Counted from the first letter of the stretch, positions 46,037 through 53,760 are shown. The stretch: 64,000 nucleotides of DNA from DATBAX01 sp963762965 (GCA_963762965.1 CAVXME010000001.1:186001-250000), one strand, 5' to 3'. The notes: generated by a model from the sequence alone, not told the origin. Made by a program: numbers and translations.

Positions 46037-47155
46037 ATGATGATGTTTAGGCCTGTTTTCGTCGCCATCTTATTCGTAGCATCGGCATTCGCGGCCGAGG
46101 GCGGCCGCGCCCCATCCATTCTTCCCAAGGAGTTCAGTGGGTGGCAGGCTGGGGCGTCATTGCAAGCCAGCCAGGATCCTGGCGTCGCCGATCCAACGAA
46201 CTCTGCCCTGCTGAAAGAATACGGATTCACAGACGTTGAACTGGCCACTTATTCCCGTGACGACGGCCACAAACTCACCGTCCGGGCAGCCCGGTTTAAG
46301 GATGCCAGCGGGGCTTACGGCGCGTTCACCTATTACAAGACGCCCGAGATGCTGCGAGAGAAGATCGGGGACCAGGGCGCATCATTGAATGAACGGGTGC
46401 TTTTCTATCGTGGGAATATTGTTGTCGATGCGGTTTTTCAGAACCTGACTGCTATGTCCGCAGCCGAATTGCGCGAACTGGCTGCCGATCTTCCGTTTCC
46501 CCGGGACAACACGGCGCAACTACCGGGCTTGCCAGCCTACCTGCCCAAAGAATCCTACGAAAAGAACACCGCCAAATATGTTGTGGGTCCTGTAGGCCTG
46601 GAAAAAATTTCTGCGCCGCTGCCGGCGCAGTTCGTGGATTTTAGTTCTGACGCAGAAGTCGTCATAGGAGACTTCACGACTTCGCGAGGCACAGCGACGT
46701 TGATGCTGATTTCCTATCCCACGCCGGCCATGGCCGCCGAACATTTGAAGAAGATCGACGACGCTCAGCAGACTCAGCCCCAACCCGGAAGCGCGCTTTT
46801 GATTCGTGGTCCGATCTTCGATAAACGAACTGGGCCACTGGTCGTCGTCGTGGCCGGTGCGGCCTCGGAGAGCGAAGCCAAAGCTCTACTAGCGTCGGTG
46901 AACTATGAAGCTGACGTCACCTGGAATGAGAACACTTACCTATCGCCGAAAGACAACATCGGCAGCCTGGTGGTGAATGTTCTGTACCTCTGTTTCATCA
47001 TTGCGGGGTTCTGCCTTATCTCCGGAGTCGCGTTTGCCGGCATTCGCCTGCTAGTAAAACGCTGGTACCCGAATCGCTTTTTTGACCGGCCGCAAGACGT
47101 GGAATTCATCTCCCTGCATTTGTCGGAAAAGGCGTCCAACGGGACGGATTCGTAA
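46037..47155 (+). CDS. DUF6599-like exported protein with C-terminal membrane helix
   Basis: 372 aa. Signal peptide (FVAILFVASAFAAEGG), then ILPKEFSGWQ, repeated alpha/beta segments (ATYSRDDGHKLTVRAARFKD, GAYGAFTYYKTPEM, ERVLFYRGNIVVDAVF) and a C-terminal membrane helix (VVNVLYLCFIIAGFCLISGVAFAG) with a short basic tail. I recall this as the DUF6599 family, common in acidobacteria, with unknown function. It follows the amidase by 80 bases on the same strand and may be co-transcribed. Confidence 0.7.
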   Translation: MMMFRPVFVAILFVASAFAAEGGRAPSILPKEFSGWQAGASLQASQDPGVADPTNSALLKEYGFTDVELATYSRDDGHKLTVRAARFKDASGAYGAFTYYKTPEMLREKIGDQGASLNERVLFYRGNIVVDAVFQNLTAMSAAELRELAADLPFPRDNTAQLPGLPAYLPKESYEKNTAKYVVGPVGLEKISAPLPAQFVDFSSDAEVVIGDFTTSRGTATLMLISYPTPAMAAEHLKKIDDAQQTQPQPGSALLIRGPIFDKRTGPLVVVVAGAASESEAKALLASVNYEADVTWNENTYLSPKDNIGSLVVNVLYLCFIIAGFCLISGVAFAGIRLLVKRWYPNRFFDRPQDVEFISLHLSEKASNGTDS

Positions 47156-47286
47156 GGTAAGCTCTTCAATAAGAGCGGTTTAGGGGCTCGGAACCCGTCG
47201 TCCGTCTCAGAATGATGCACCTGTGGGAAGTATTAACTTATTTCCTAAGTTGCTGATAATAAACGTATTTATTTCCCAAAAATTTC

Positions 47287-47315
47287 TTGACACCCCCTTT
47301 TTCGACTCATAAGAT
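47287..47315 (+). promoter_or_regulatory. Strong sigma-70 promoter without a following gene
   Basis: Perfect TTGACA (47287-47292), a 17-base spacer and TAAGAT (47310-47315), with an A/T-rich stretch just upstream (47240-47286) that would serve as an UP element. Transcription should start at about 47322. Confidence 0.75.
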
Positions 47316-47321
47316 TTGCCC

Positions 47322-47408
47322 AGAAAGTTTTGACGGCTTAAACCTCCGTTAGGACTATTCTCCCTTGAAAGAAAAGGTCACCTTTTGCCGGGTGGCCTTT
47401 TCGTTTTC
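47322..47408 (+). ncRNA. Candidate small RNA of about 85 nt
   Basis: It is bounded by the promoter at 47287-47315 and a rho-independent terminator: AAAGGTCACC (47373-47382) with GGTGGCCTTT (47391-47400), then TCGTTTT. A 5' hairpin TGACGG/CCGTTA lies at about 47331-47351. The middle is single-stranded and carries C-rich pieces (ACCTCC, TCTCCC) that resemble anti-ribosome-binding-site seeds. There is no reading frame. It could instead be an attenuated leader of the zinc-ribbon gene at 47509. Confidence 0.55.
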
Positions 47409-47508
47409 CCGCCTCAACCGCAAGACGGCCTGGATTAGGTGGAACAGTTGCCGATTGCCATGCGTATCTCATGTAGGGCACACTCTGGGTTATCGAGGAG
47501 ACCTCTAA

Positions 47509-48015
47509 ATGTTCTGCGACAAATGCGGCACCCCACTTCAATCTGGCCAGCGCTTTTGCAATCGTTGCGGCAAGGAAATCGCTGGGGTAACCATTGCCGG
47601 GTATCCCCCGCGGGGGCGGGTGCAGGAGCATGTTCGTTTGCTGGGGATCCTCTGGATGGCGCTCTCGGCGTTCGATGCCGTGGAAGGTGTGGTCTTATAC
47701 ATTCTCGCCAACACGCTCTTCTTTAATCGTTTTCAAGGCGGCCCTCCCCCCGAAGCCCGGGCGTTCCTGCATCCCTTGTTCACCTTCCTGGCCATTCTGT
47801 TGATCGCAAAAGCTGCCGCCGGATTCGCCGCTGGTTGGGGTTTGCTGCAACGCGAACCGTGGGCGCGCGTTCTTACCCTGGTGGTCGGGTTCGTGTCGCT
47901 GTTCATCAATATTCCCTTCGGTACGGCGCTCGGCATTTACACCATGTGGGTGCTACTTCCCACGCAGTCCGAGCAGGAATATGAGGCGCAGAGTCGCGAC
48001 GTGGGTGCTGCCTGA
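47509..48015 (+). CDS. Zinc-ribbon membrane protein
   Basis: 168 aa. An N-terminal zinc ribbon (MFCDKCGTPLQSGQRFCNRCGKEI, two CxxC knuckles) is followed by three to four membrane helices (LLGILWMALSAFDAVEGVVLYI; LFTFLAILLIAKAAAGFAAGW; VLTLVVGFVSLFINIPFG; LGIYTMWVLL). Proteins with a cytoplasmic zinc ribbon and a small membrane domain are common and uncharacterised. A GAGG box is about nine bases upstream of the ATG. The small-RNA candidate ends 100 bases upstream. Confidence 0.75.
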   Translation: MFCDKCGTPLQSGQRFCNRCGKEIAGVTIAGYPPRGRVQEHVRLLGILWMALSAFDAVEGVVLYILANTLFFNRFQGGPPPEARAFLHPLFTFLAILLIAKAAAGFAAGWGLLQREPWARVLTLVVGFVSLFINIPFGTALGIYTMWVLLPTQSEQEYEAQSRDVGAA

Positions 48016-48021
48016 ATCCGG

Positions 48022-48206
48022 CTTCCGGACAAGAACAATTTGTATGAGATCGTGACCAAGCCGGCCGATTGCGAAATGCCAGTAGATTTTTACGCTAAGA
48101 ACCGGAAAAAATGTATACGCCGGAGAAGACAACGCTGAAGCTCTGCGAAGACCTCTGATACGACATCAGCCCCGCCGTCAGCAGCGAACGGCATGCGATT
48201 TGGTAA
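48022..48206 (+). pseudogene. Remnant of a protein C-terminus
   Basis: The conceptual reading LYEIVTKPADCEMPVDFYAKNRK continues, after a +1 shift at an A-run (about 48108-48114), as MYTPEKTTLKLCEDL, a TGA, then YDISPAVSSERHAIW and TAA at 48204. The protein-like composition on both sides of one shift and one stop suggests a decayed gene end. The family is not recognised. No CxxC or hairpin supports reading the TGA as selenocysteine. It lies between the zinc-ribbon gene and the tRNA. Confidence 0.4.
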
Positions 48207-48227
48207 ACTAAGCAAAGCCAACCAGAA

Positions 48228-48303
48228 GCCGACGTAGCTCAGTTGGTAGAGCAGCCGATTCGTAATCGGCAGGTCAGCGGTTCAAGTCCGCTCGTCGGCT
48301 CCA
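48228..48303 (+). tRNA. tRNA-Thr (anticodon CGT)
   Basis: 76 nt including an encoded CCA. The acceptor stem GCCGACG pairs with CGTCGGC, the D-arm is GCTCAGTTGGTAGAGC, the anticodon stem GCCGA/TCGGC holds loop TTCGTAA with anticodon CGT, and the T-arm is GCGGTTCAAGTCCGC. All stems are intact. It would read ACG codons. Confidence 0.97.
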
Positions 48304-48340
48304 TTGTTATCCCTCGTGATTTCAATTCACTAGAAGCAGT

Positions 48341-48790
48341 TTAGCCGGGAAGGTTCACGCCGCTGAGAAACCCACCCAAATGGGCGGTTAGAACGACTGC
48401 CAGCACGGCCACGATTTCCAATAAGAAGCGATAGTTGGGAAGCAAAGCGCCGGGATTCCGGCGCGTCCGCACGTGGATGCAGGTAACAAAGCAGATGAGC
48501 ACACCAGAAACGAATCCCAGAATGAGGTGCAGCCGCAAGATCCCGTGCAGCCTTTGCCCGTTGAGTTGCCACTGCCAAGCCAGGAGCCCAGTGATCACGA
48601 CTGGAGCGACTGATACCGCGGCGGCTAACAGATTGGCATACGCTGCTGCCCTGAGAGCCGCCCGCCTTGTCCAGTGTGCGGTGAAATCGAAGGCGACTCC
48701 CGTGAGAAAAAGGGCGATCGGAAAATGGATCAAGACTACATGCTGGGCATGTCTTGCCATTAATGCCGATTTGATACTGAAAGGATTCAT
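48341..48790 (-). CDS. DUF2231-type membrane protein
   Basis: 149 aa with four membrane segments and the typical N-terminal HVVLIHFPIALFLTGVAFDF, where the conserved His and Pro mark the DUF2231 family. The third gene of a minus-strand cluster: metallophosphoesterase (49201), cupredoxin (48798) and this, with gaps of only 46 and 7 bases. The family is often found beside cytochrome or copper proteins; a redox or haem role is suspected but not shown. Confidence 0.8.
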   Translation of the reverse strand: MNPFSIKSALMARHAQHVVLIHFPIALFLTGVAFDFTAHWTRRAALRAAAYANLLAAAVSVAPVVITGLLAWQWQLNGQRLHGILRLHLILGFVSGVLICFVTCIHVRTRRNPGALLPNYRFLLEIVAVLAVVLTAHLGGFLSGVNLPG

Positions 48791-48797
48791 GCGGGGC

Positions 48798-49154
48798 CTA
48801 CTGGACCACGACTTTGGCGGTCATCTTGGGGTGAATGGAACAATAATAGGAGTACGTGCCCGGCTTGGTCGGCGTGAAAGAGAACTTCTCGTCCGTGTCG
48901 AGAGTTTTGGACTTGAACGCGTTGTCGAGACTTACCACGGTGTGCGGGATGTCGTCGCTGTTGATCCAGGTGATCGGCGTCCCCACTTTCACGGTCACTT
49001 CCATGGGTGCAAAAGTGAAATTATCGATCTTGATTTGAACTCCCGCGGGATTTCCCTCCGGTGAGGCTGCCTGGGCTCGCTGGGTGAAGGAAAATGCAAC
49101 TGCCGCAATCAACGCCGATGCTGCAACGCTGTAAATCCAGGGATTGATTTTCAT
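48798..49154 (-). CDS. Exported cupredoxin (amicyanin/plastocyanin-like)
   Basis: 118 aa. Signal peptide (VAASALIAAVAFSFTQRAQA), then a single blue-copper domain. Ligands are visible: His in DIPHTVV, then Cys, His and Met in YYCSIHPKM, the C-x2-H-x2-M loop of short type-1 sites. It should shuttle electrons in the periplasm. ATG 49154 is chosen with an AGGAG box about ten bases upstream. It is in one operon with the phosphoesterase upstream and DUF2231 downstream. Confidence 0.88.
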   Translation of the reverse strand: MKINPWIYSVAASALIAAVAFSFTQRAQAASPEGNPAGVQIKIDNFTFAPMEVTVKVGTPITWINSDDIPHTVVSLDNAFKSKTLDTDEKFSFTPTKPGTYSYYCSIHPKMTAKVVVQ

Positions 49155-49200
49155 CTTGGGCTCTCCTTGTTCTGATTTGGCTTCGAACAAACTCGCGAAT

Positions 49201-50178
49201 CTATTCCAACGTGAAGTCAGTCACCGCCAGCGGATGATGCTTCCGCACAAAGTTCACTTCGCTTACACCCAGCAAGCTGCGCAATTGTTCCGCGGGGACC
49301 TTCATCGGACCTGGCGAGGCCGCCGCGCCTGGCTTGGGTTGCGGGAAGGCGGTCGAAGTGGCTGTATGAAACGTGACATTGCCTTCCACCTTTTGCATGG
49401 TCTGGTGAATGTGTCCGTTCAGGACGGTCACCGAGCCGAATCGCTTTAAGTAAGACAGGGCTTGCCCGCTATCGTCAGTTCCCCAGCCCCACTCGGGATA
49501 GACCGCCCACAGCGGAATGTGAGCGAACACAACGATGGGCGTGCTTTTGGAAAGATGCTTGACGTCTTTTTCCATCCATTCCAACTGTGCCCCGCCGAGG
49601 GTCCCCAAGCCACCTGCTTTCAGATTCATCACATTCACCAAGCCGATGAAATGCACGCCCTTCATGTCAAAGCTGTACCAGCCGTCCCCTTGCGAATTCC
49701 TGGCGTAGCGCTCCCGGTACTGTTTGCCGTCGTCGTCGAGAACATCGTGCTCGCCGGGAACAAAGAACACATCCTGGGGTTTCGCCGATTTGAGGATCTG
49801 GTCGACGTTGTCGAACTGTTCAGCTCTCGATAGATGGCTGATGTCCCCGGTGTGGAGCATGAATTCGGGGGCGACCGGCAGCGCGTTGATCTTGTCCACG
49901 GCAGCCTTCAGGGTGGCCACGACGTCGGGATTCGCGGGCTTGCTGAATCCCATGTGGCTGTCGCTGATCTGGACGAAGCTGAGCTCTCCCTGGGCGTGCT
50001 GACCCTTGTGAAAGGGATTGCTCAGGGCATATGACTTTAGAACACCGCCCTGCATCACGCACAATGCCCCGGTACCTGCCCAGGCCATACATTTCAGAAA
50101 TCCGCGGCGGTCAATTCCGTCGTGATTGTGATCTAAATTGTGATCTACCAGGGTCTCGTCGCTCTTTTTCTCCGCCAT
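49201..50178 (-). CDS. Tat-exported metallophosphoesterase
   Basis: 325 aa. A Tat signal (DRRGFLKCMAWAGTGALCVM) is followed by a calcineurin-type phosphoesterase domain: VQISDSHMG (D-x-H), LHTGDISHL, FVPGEHDVLDD (GNHD variant GEHD), VFAHIPLW and VLNGHIHQ. The GEHD change keeps His but replaces the Asn of GNHD by Glu. The start at ATG 50178 is chosen since GGAGG lies five bases before it; the long open frame upstream is not family-like. The substrate is unknown. It is the first gene of the leftward ECF-linked operon. Confidence 0.87.
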   Translation of the reverse strand: MAEKKSDETLVDHNLDHNHDGIDRRGFLKCMAWAGTGALCVMQGGVLKSYALSNPFHKGQHAQGELSFVQISDSHMGFSKPANPDVVATLKAAVDKINALPVAPEFMLHTGDISHLSRAEQFDNVDQILKSAKPQDVFFVPGEHDVLDDDGKQYRERYARNSQGDGWYSFDMKGVHFIGLVNVMNLKAGGLGTLGGAQLEWMEKDVKHLSKSTPIVVFAHIPLWAVYPEWGWGTDDSGQALSYLKRFGSVTVLNGHIHQTMQKVEGNVTFHTATSTAFPQPKPGAAASPGPMKVPAEQLRSLLGVSEVNFVRKHHPLAVTDFTLE

Positions 50179-50220
50179 CGCTGCCTCCATGATCCCGATT
50201 GCTTCAGGATTCACCGTGTA

Positions 50221-50246
50221 GAACCGAAGCTTGTTGGTTTTATTCC
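50221..50246 (-). promoter_or_regulatory. ECF-type promoter of the leftward operon
   Basis: On the minus strand GGAATAAAAC (50246-50237), 16 bases after GGAAT, then GGTTC (50225-50221). The first ten bases are identical to those of the divergent promoter at 50271. Confidence 0.6.
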
Positions 50247-50270
50247 ATAAAGAAATATTTTTGCGTGGTG

Positions 50271-50296
50271 GGAATAAAACGCTCTTTCGCTCGTTT
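50271..50296 (+). promoter_or_regulatory. ECF-type autoregulatory promoter of the sigma gene
   Basis: GGAATAAAAC at 50271-50280; GGAAT is followed after 16 bases by CGTTT (50292-50296). This is the classic GGAAY-N16-CGT layout of ECF promoters. The expected start site is at or just before the first in-frame GTG (50303). Confidence 0.65.
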
Positions 50297-50302
50297 ACTC
50301 TT

Positions 50303-50854
50303 GTGTATGTGTCAGCGGAGCATGGAGTGTCGGGGTCGTTCGAGGAGCTGGCTCTGCCTCTCTTTGACCGGCTGTATAACTTTGCCCACTGGCTGACGCA
50401 AAACCGCGAGGAAGCGGAAGACCTGGTGCAGGAGACTTTTGCCAAGGCTTTGAAAGGCTTTTCCTCTTTTCAGCCAGGCACCAACTTTCGCGCCTGGATT
50501 TACCGGATTCTCCGCAACACATTCCTCACTTCCCGCACAGGGCTGAAATCTGCTGCGATGGAGCCGCTGGATTTGGAGGGAAATGAAGATATCCTGCCGG
50601 TCACCGGCAGTACGCCCGAGAGCATTCTTCTCGATCGTCTGGACCAGCAAATGTTGCAGCAGGCTCTGGACCGGCTTCCCCTTCAATATCGCGAAATACT
50701 GCTGCTCTGCGAAGTCGAGGAGATGTCGTATCAGGAGCTTTCTTCCGCCCTTGCCATCCCCATGGGCACGGTGATGTCGCGCTTGTCTCGCGCCCGAAAG
50801 GCTTTGCGGGACACAGCGCAGATGCTGCAAAAGGAGTTGAAGCATGGCCTGTGA
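50303..50854 (+). CDS. ECF RNA polymerase sigma factor
   Basis: About 183 aa. Region 2 is FDRLYNFAHWLTQNREEAEDLVQETFAKALKGF and FRAWIYRILRNTF; region 4 is LDRLPLQYREILLLCEVEEMSYQELS and IPMGTVMSRLSRARKAL. No C-terminal extension. The start is uncertain (GTG 50303 or 50309), as no ribosome-binding box is seen and the promoter ends only a few bases upstream. It overlaps the anti-sigma gene by 11 bases, so the two are translationally coupled. Confidence 0.9.
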   Translation: MYVSAEHGVSGSFEELALPLFDRLYNFAHWLTQNREEAEDLVQETFAKALKGFSSFQPGTNFRAWIYRILRNTFLTSRTGLKSAAMEPLDLEGNEDILPVTGSTPESILLDRLDQQMLQQALDRLPLQYREILLLCEVEEMSYQELSSALAIPMGTVMSRLSRARKALRDTAQMLQKELKHGL

Positions 50855-51596
50855 AGTCTGGGCTGGAAAACTCGATGCGTATTTGGACGGCGAAATCCCT
50901 CTTACTGAGCAGCGTGCAATGCGTGAGCATTTGCGCGGCTGTGTCACGTGCGCCGCTGATAGCGTAGAGCGGTTGCAGATGAAGCGCGCGGTCCAGGCCG
51001 CCGGTCAGCGTTTCGCGCCTGACGCCGCCTTTCGTACTCGCATGCAAAAGAGTCTGGCGGCAACTAGACCAGCTCGGCGCACGATTGGGTGGTTCCCAGC
51101 CCTGGCAACGGTGGCGGTCGCCGCGTTGCTAATTGCTGGAGCTCTCCTGATCTCGCAATCTCGCAGCCGGGTGCGGGAAGAGAATCTGCTTGGCGAGTTG
51201 ACAGATCTGCACGTAGCAACCCTCGCCAGCGCCAACCCGGTGGATGTGATTTCCACCGATCGTCATACCGTGAAGCCGTGGTTTGCGGGTAAGATTCCCT
51301 TCACTTTCAACTTGCCCGAGTTGCAGGGAACACCCTTTGTTCTGGTGGGAGGCCGAGTCAGCTATCTCAATCAATCGTCCGGCGCGGAACTCATTTTCCG
51401 GGTACGCCAGCATCAGATCTCGGTCTTCATTTTTCAGGAACGAGCGCTGGGGCAAATCCCCAAAGAAAGCGCACAAACGGTACTCTCTTTTAGCGTCCGG
51501 AGCTGGACTAACAACGGTCTTTCCTATTTCGTGATCGGTGACGCCAGCGCTGATGACCTGGATAAACTCAGCGCCCTGCTGAAGGCTTCCGCCTGA
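50844..51596 (+). CDS. Zinc-binding anti-sigma factor with periplasmic sensor domain
   Basis: 250 aa. The N-terminal anti-sigma domain carries the zinc motif H29-x3-C33-x2-C36. One membrane helix (LATVAVAALLIAGALLISQ) is followed by a periplasmic part of about 145 aa (GELTDLHVATLASANPVDVIS, KIPFTFNLPELQGTPFVLVGGRV, SVFIFQERAL) that resembles sensor domains of ChrR/mycothiol-type anti-sigmas only loosely. The HxxxCxxC site suggests response to thiol oxidation or metals; the neighbouring cupredoxin makes copper or redox stress plausible (inference). Confidence 0.87.
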   Translation: MACEVWAGKLDAYLDGEIPLTEQRAMREHLRGCVTCAADSVERLQMKRAVQAAGQRFAPDAAFRTRMQKSLAATRPARRTIGWFPALATVAVAALLIAGALLISQSRSRVREENLLGELTDLHVATLASANPVDVISTDRHTVKPWFAGKIPFTFNLPELQGTPFVLVGGRVSYLNQSSGAELIFRVRQHQISVFIFQERALGQIPKESAQTVLSFSVRSWTNNGLSYFVIGDASADDLDKLSALLKASA

Positions 51597-51616
51597 CAGC
51601 CGCGTTGCTTGCGCGG

Positions 51617-52069
51617 TTAGCCTGGGTATCGTCCCGCAATGTAGCCTTCCAGTTCGTGGATGGTTTCCGCTTGACCCGAAATAATCCACTTCACCAGATC
51701 GCCGATCGATACCACCCCTACTACGTCACCATCCTCGACCACAGGAATATGCCGGATACGGTGATCGGTCATGATGGCCATGCCTTCGTCGACGGTGTTA
51801 TTGGGAGATACGATGACCACCGGGCTCGTCATGATCTCGTACACACGGACATCCTTTGACGAGTGGCCCTTCAGAATTACTTTGCGAGCATAATCGCGCT
51901 CCGATAGAACTCCCACCAGTTGGCCTTCGGAGATCACGAGCAACGCGCCTACGCTCTCTTCCGCCATCTTCTCGATCGCTTCATAGACGGAACGTTCGGG
52001 GGCGATGGAAAGAACTCTGCGACTGCCCTTGCTCTTTAAGATTGATCCAATTGTGTCGGTGAGTTTCAT
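51617..52069 (-). CDS. Double CBS-domain protein
   Basis: 150 aa made of two CBS motifs: VLSIAPERSVYEAIEKMAEES ... VGVLSERDYARKVI and VVIVSPNNTVDEGMAIMTDHR ... VVGVVSIGDLVKWII. CBS pairs bind adenine nucleotides and sense energy state. There is no attached catalytic domain, so it must regulate a partner; none is evident nearby. It lies convergent to the anti-sigma gene with a 20-base gap and divergent from the selenoprotein-like gene. Confidence 0.9.
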   Translation of the reverse strand: MKLTDTIGSILKSKGSRRVLSIAPERSVYEAIEKMAEESVGALLVISEGQLVGVLSERDYARKVILKGHSSKDVRVYEIMTSPVVIVSPNNTVDEGMAIMTDHRIRHIPVVEDGDVVGVVSIGDLVKWIISGQAETIHELEGYIAGRYPG

Positions 52070-52156
52070 AAGTGACCCTCCTCGAGGAGCGTCACACTAG
52101 CACGCAGCGGCCTAGTGTGACCGGACCGCGTAAGCCGACATCGTACTCCTCTTCGC

Positions 52157-52185
52157 TTGACACGACTAGCTGCCCGCCTGAGAAT
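52157..52185 (+). promoter_or_regulatory. Sigma-70 promoter of the selenoprotein-like gene
   Basis: TTGACA (52157-52162), a 17-base spacer and GAGAAT (52180-52185). The expected transcription start (52191-52194) coincides with the ATG at 52194, so the mRNA would be leaderless. Confidence 0.6.
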
Positions 52186-52193
52186 GGCCCCTC

Positions 52194-52727
52194 ATGCCGC
52201 AATCGCTCAGTAAAGGACTGGCGGACATTACTTTACCGGATAGTGAAGGGCAGCCGGTAAGGCTTGGTTCACTGTGGGCCGACGGGCCGGCGGTTATCGT
52301 GTTCCTTCGCCACTACGGCTGAATCTTCTGCCGCGAGCACATCGCGCAGTTGCGCGACCACGAATCCGCATTCCGCAACAAAGGGGCTTCCTTGGCCGCC
52401 ATTGGCCTCGGCGATATGCGCTATGCCCAAATATTTCGCAAGGAGAGCGGCATCAGTTTTCCACTTCTGGTCGACGAGCGGCGGCAAGCTTACCGCGCGG
52501 CAGGTTTGAGAAACGGCTCGTTGCTTCATATTTTCCGGCAAGAGAATTCACTTGCCCGGAAAAGAGCTAGCGCGGCTGGACACCGGCAACGAGGACTGGG
52601 CAAGAACCCTTTCCAACTCGGCGGAAGCTTCGTTTTCGGGCCAGGAAATATTGATCTGTATGTTCACGTCAGCCAAACCTTCGGGGACAATGCGACGCCC
52701 GCCGTTCTGCTGGATGCTGTCCCGTGA
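52194..52727 (+). CDS. Candidate selenoprotein: SelU/PRXL2-type peroxiredoxin (AhpC-TSA_2) with in-frame UGA
   Basis: Reading from ATG 52194, the frame is open to TGA 52725 except for one TGA at 52320-52322 (codon 43). Around it the protein reads VIVFLRHYG-(UGA)-IFCREH. In this thioredoxin-fold family the motif is F.R..GCxxCRE, so the UGA stands exactly at the first, redox-active Cys of CxxC, giving UxxC. Downstream is intact family sequence (GASLAAIGLGD, SFPLLVDERRQAYRAAGL, QLGGSFVF, YVHVSQTFGDNAT). It is 177 aa if UGA is read as selenocysteine. Two overlapping hairpins follow the UGA. If Sec is not inserted, it is a pseudogene with a TGC-to-TGA change. Downstream codons show no decay. Confidence 0.7.
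52328..52357 (+). promoter_or_regulatory. Candidate bacterial SECIS hairpin(s) behind the UGA
   Basis: Two alternative stems: CTGC-(C)-GCGA with TCGC-GCAG (52328-52349, one bulged C, loop GCACA), and TCGCGC (52342-52347) with GCGCGA (52352-52357) around loop AGTT. The second has its loop 26 bases after the UGA and a GU in the loop, matching the known spacing and loop requirement of SelB-binding SECIS elements. The sequence also codes for CREHIAQLRDH, so pairing is constrained. Confidence 0.45.
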
Positions 52728-52845
52728 CCGAGATTTTTTTCCTGTCTTTTGATTACGGCGTTTCGTGAACCGATGGGGTGTGGCAGAATCGTGTTGCAAG
52801 ATTGTGAACCGGTTTTCGTTGTCGTGAAGACTGGTGGAGGAACAG

Positions 52846-53760
52846 ATGCCATTTCGACCTGAACGCCGCGAGTTTCTGGCGGCGATGAGCGTGATGGCAG
52901 CCGCGACCGCGGCATCTTCAATTCCTTGTCTGGCAGCCTTGGCGGACACAAACATCCCTATCGGATACGCCGCCATCACCTGGGGCGGAAACGACTGCCA
53001 AGCCATCGAAGACATTTCTTCCCTGGGATTCCACGGAATTCAACTGCGATCCAACTGCATTCAGGAGTTTGGCAGTCCGGCGGAGTTGCTCGATCTGCTG
53101 GCGAAACATGGACTGAAAATGGTTGCGCTCTCCAGCGGCAACCTGCGCATTGATCCGGCGGTAGAGTCTGAAGAGATCGCCAGGCACCTCGCCAATGCAA
53201 AATTCCTGCGTGATGCCCGAGGGCTGTATCTACAAGTGATTGATGAACGCCCGAAAGGCCGCGCGGTCACTCCGGAAGACTACAAGCGACTGGGACAGCT
53301 GTTGTCTGAGCTGGGAAAGCGCACCGCCGACTTGGGGATTTCGTTGGGATATCACAACCACATGGGTTCGATGGGCGAGCGCCCGGAAGAAATCGATCAG
53401 ATCATGCACGCGGTTGACCCGCGTTATGCCAAGCTGGAGTTGGATGTTGCCCATTACTTCCAGGGCGGCGGCGATCCGGTTGCGGCGATCAGGAAATATC
53501 ACGACCGCCTGCTATTCCTGCACATCAAAGACGTGGAAAAGCTGTCCGGCAAAGTAGACGCGCAACCATCCTATCGTTTCGTGGAACTCGGACAGGGACA
53601 GGTAGATATTCCCGCCATATTCAGCACGCTTCATGACGTGCAGTTCCACGGTTGGGCGATCGTCGAACTGGACGGCGTGACCGATAAGGCGCGCACCCCC
53701 AAGGATTCGGCGGCGATCAGCAAGAAATATCTTGAAGAGAGGCTGAAGATCACGATATGA
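52846..53760 (+). CDS. Tat-exported sugar-phosphate isomerase/epimerase-like TIM barrel
   Basis: 304 aa. A Tat-type signal (RPERREFLAAMSVMAAATAASS) is followed by an AP-endonuclease-2-type TIM barrel: IGYAAITWGGNDCQAIEDIS, GFHGIQLRSN, LGYHNHMGSMGER, LELDVAHYFQGGGD, LLFLHIKDVE and WAIVELDG. The metal-binding His, Glu and Asp residues of xylose-isomerase-like barrels are present. The substrate is unknown; export suggests free sugars in the periplasm. ATG 52846 has GGAGG five bases upstream. It begins a run of four carbohydrate genes. Confidence 0.82.
   Translation: MPFRPERREFLAAMSVMAAATAASSIPCLAALADTNIPIGYAAITWGGNDCQAIEDISSLGFHGIQLRSNCIQEFGSPAELLDLLAKHGLKMVALSSGNLRIDPAVESEEIARHLANAKFLRDARGLYLQVIDERPKGRAVTPEDYKRLGQLLSELGKRTADLGISLGYHNHMGSMGERPEEIDQIMHAVDPRYAKLELDVAHYFQGGGDPVAAIRKYHDRLLFLHIKDVEKLSGKVDAQPSYRFVELGQGQVDIPAIFSTLHDVQFHGWAIVELDGVTDKARTPKDSAAISKKYLEERLKITI

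Noticed and set aside
48153..48155. The TGA in the remnant at 48022-48206 as a second selenocysteine codon
   Set aside because: There is no redox motif around it, the same sequence needs a frameshift to be read at all, and no hairpin follows.
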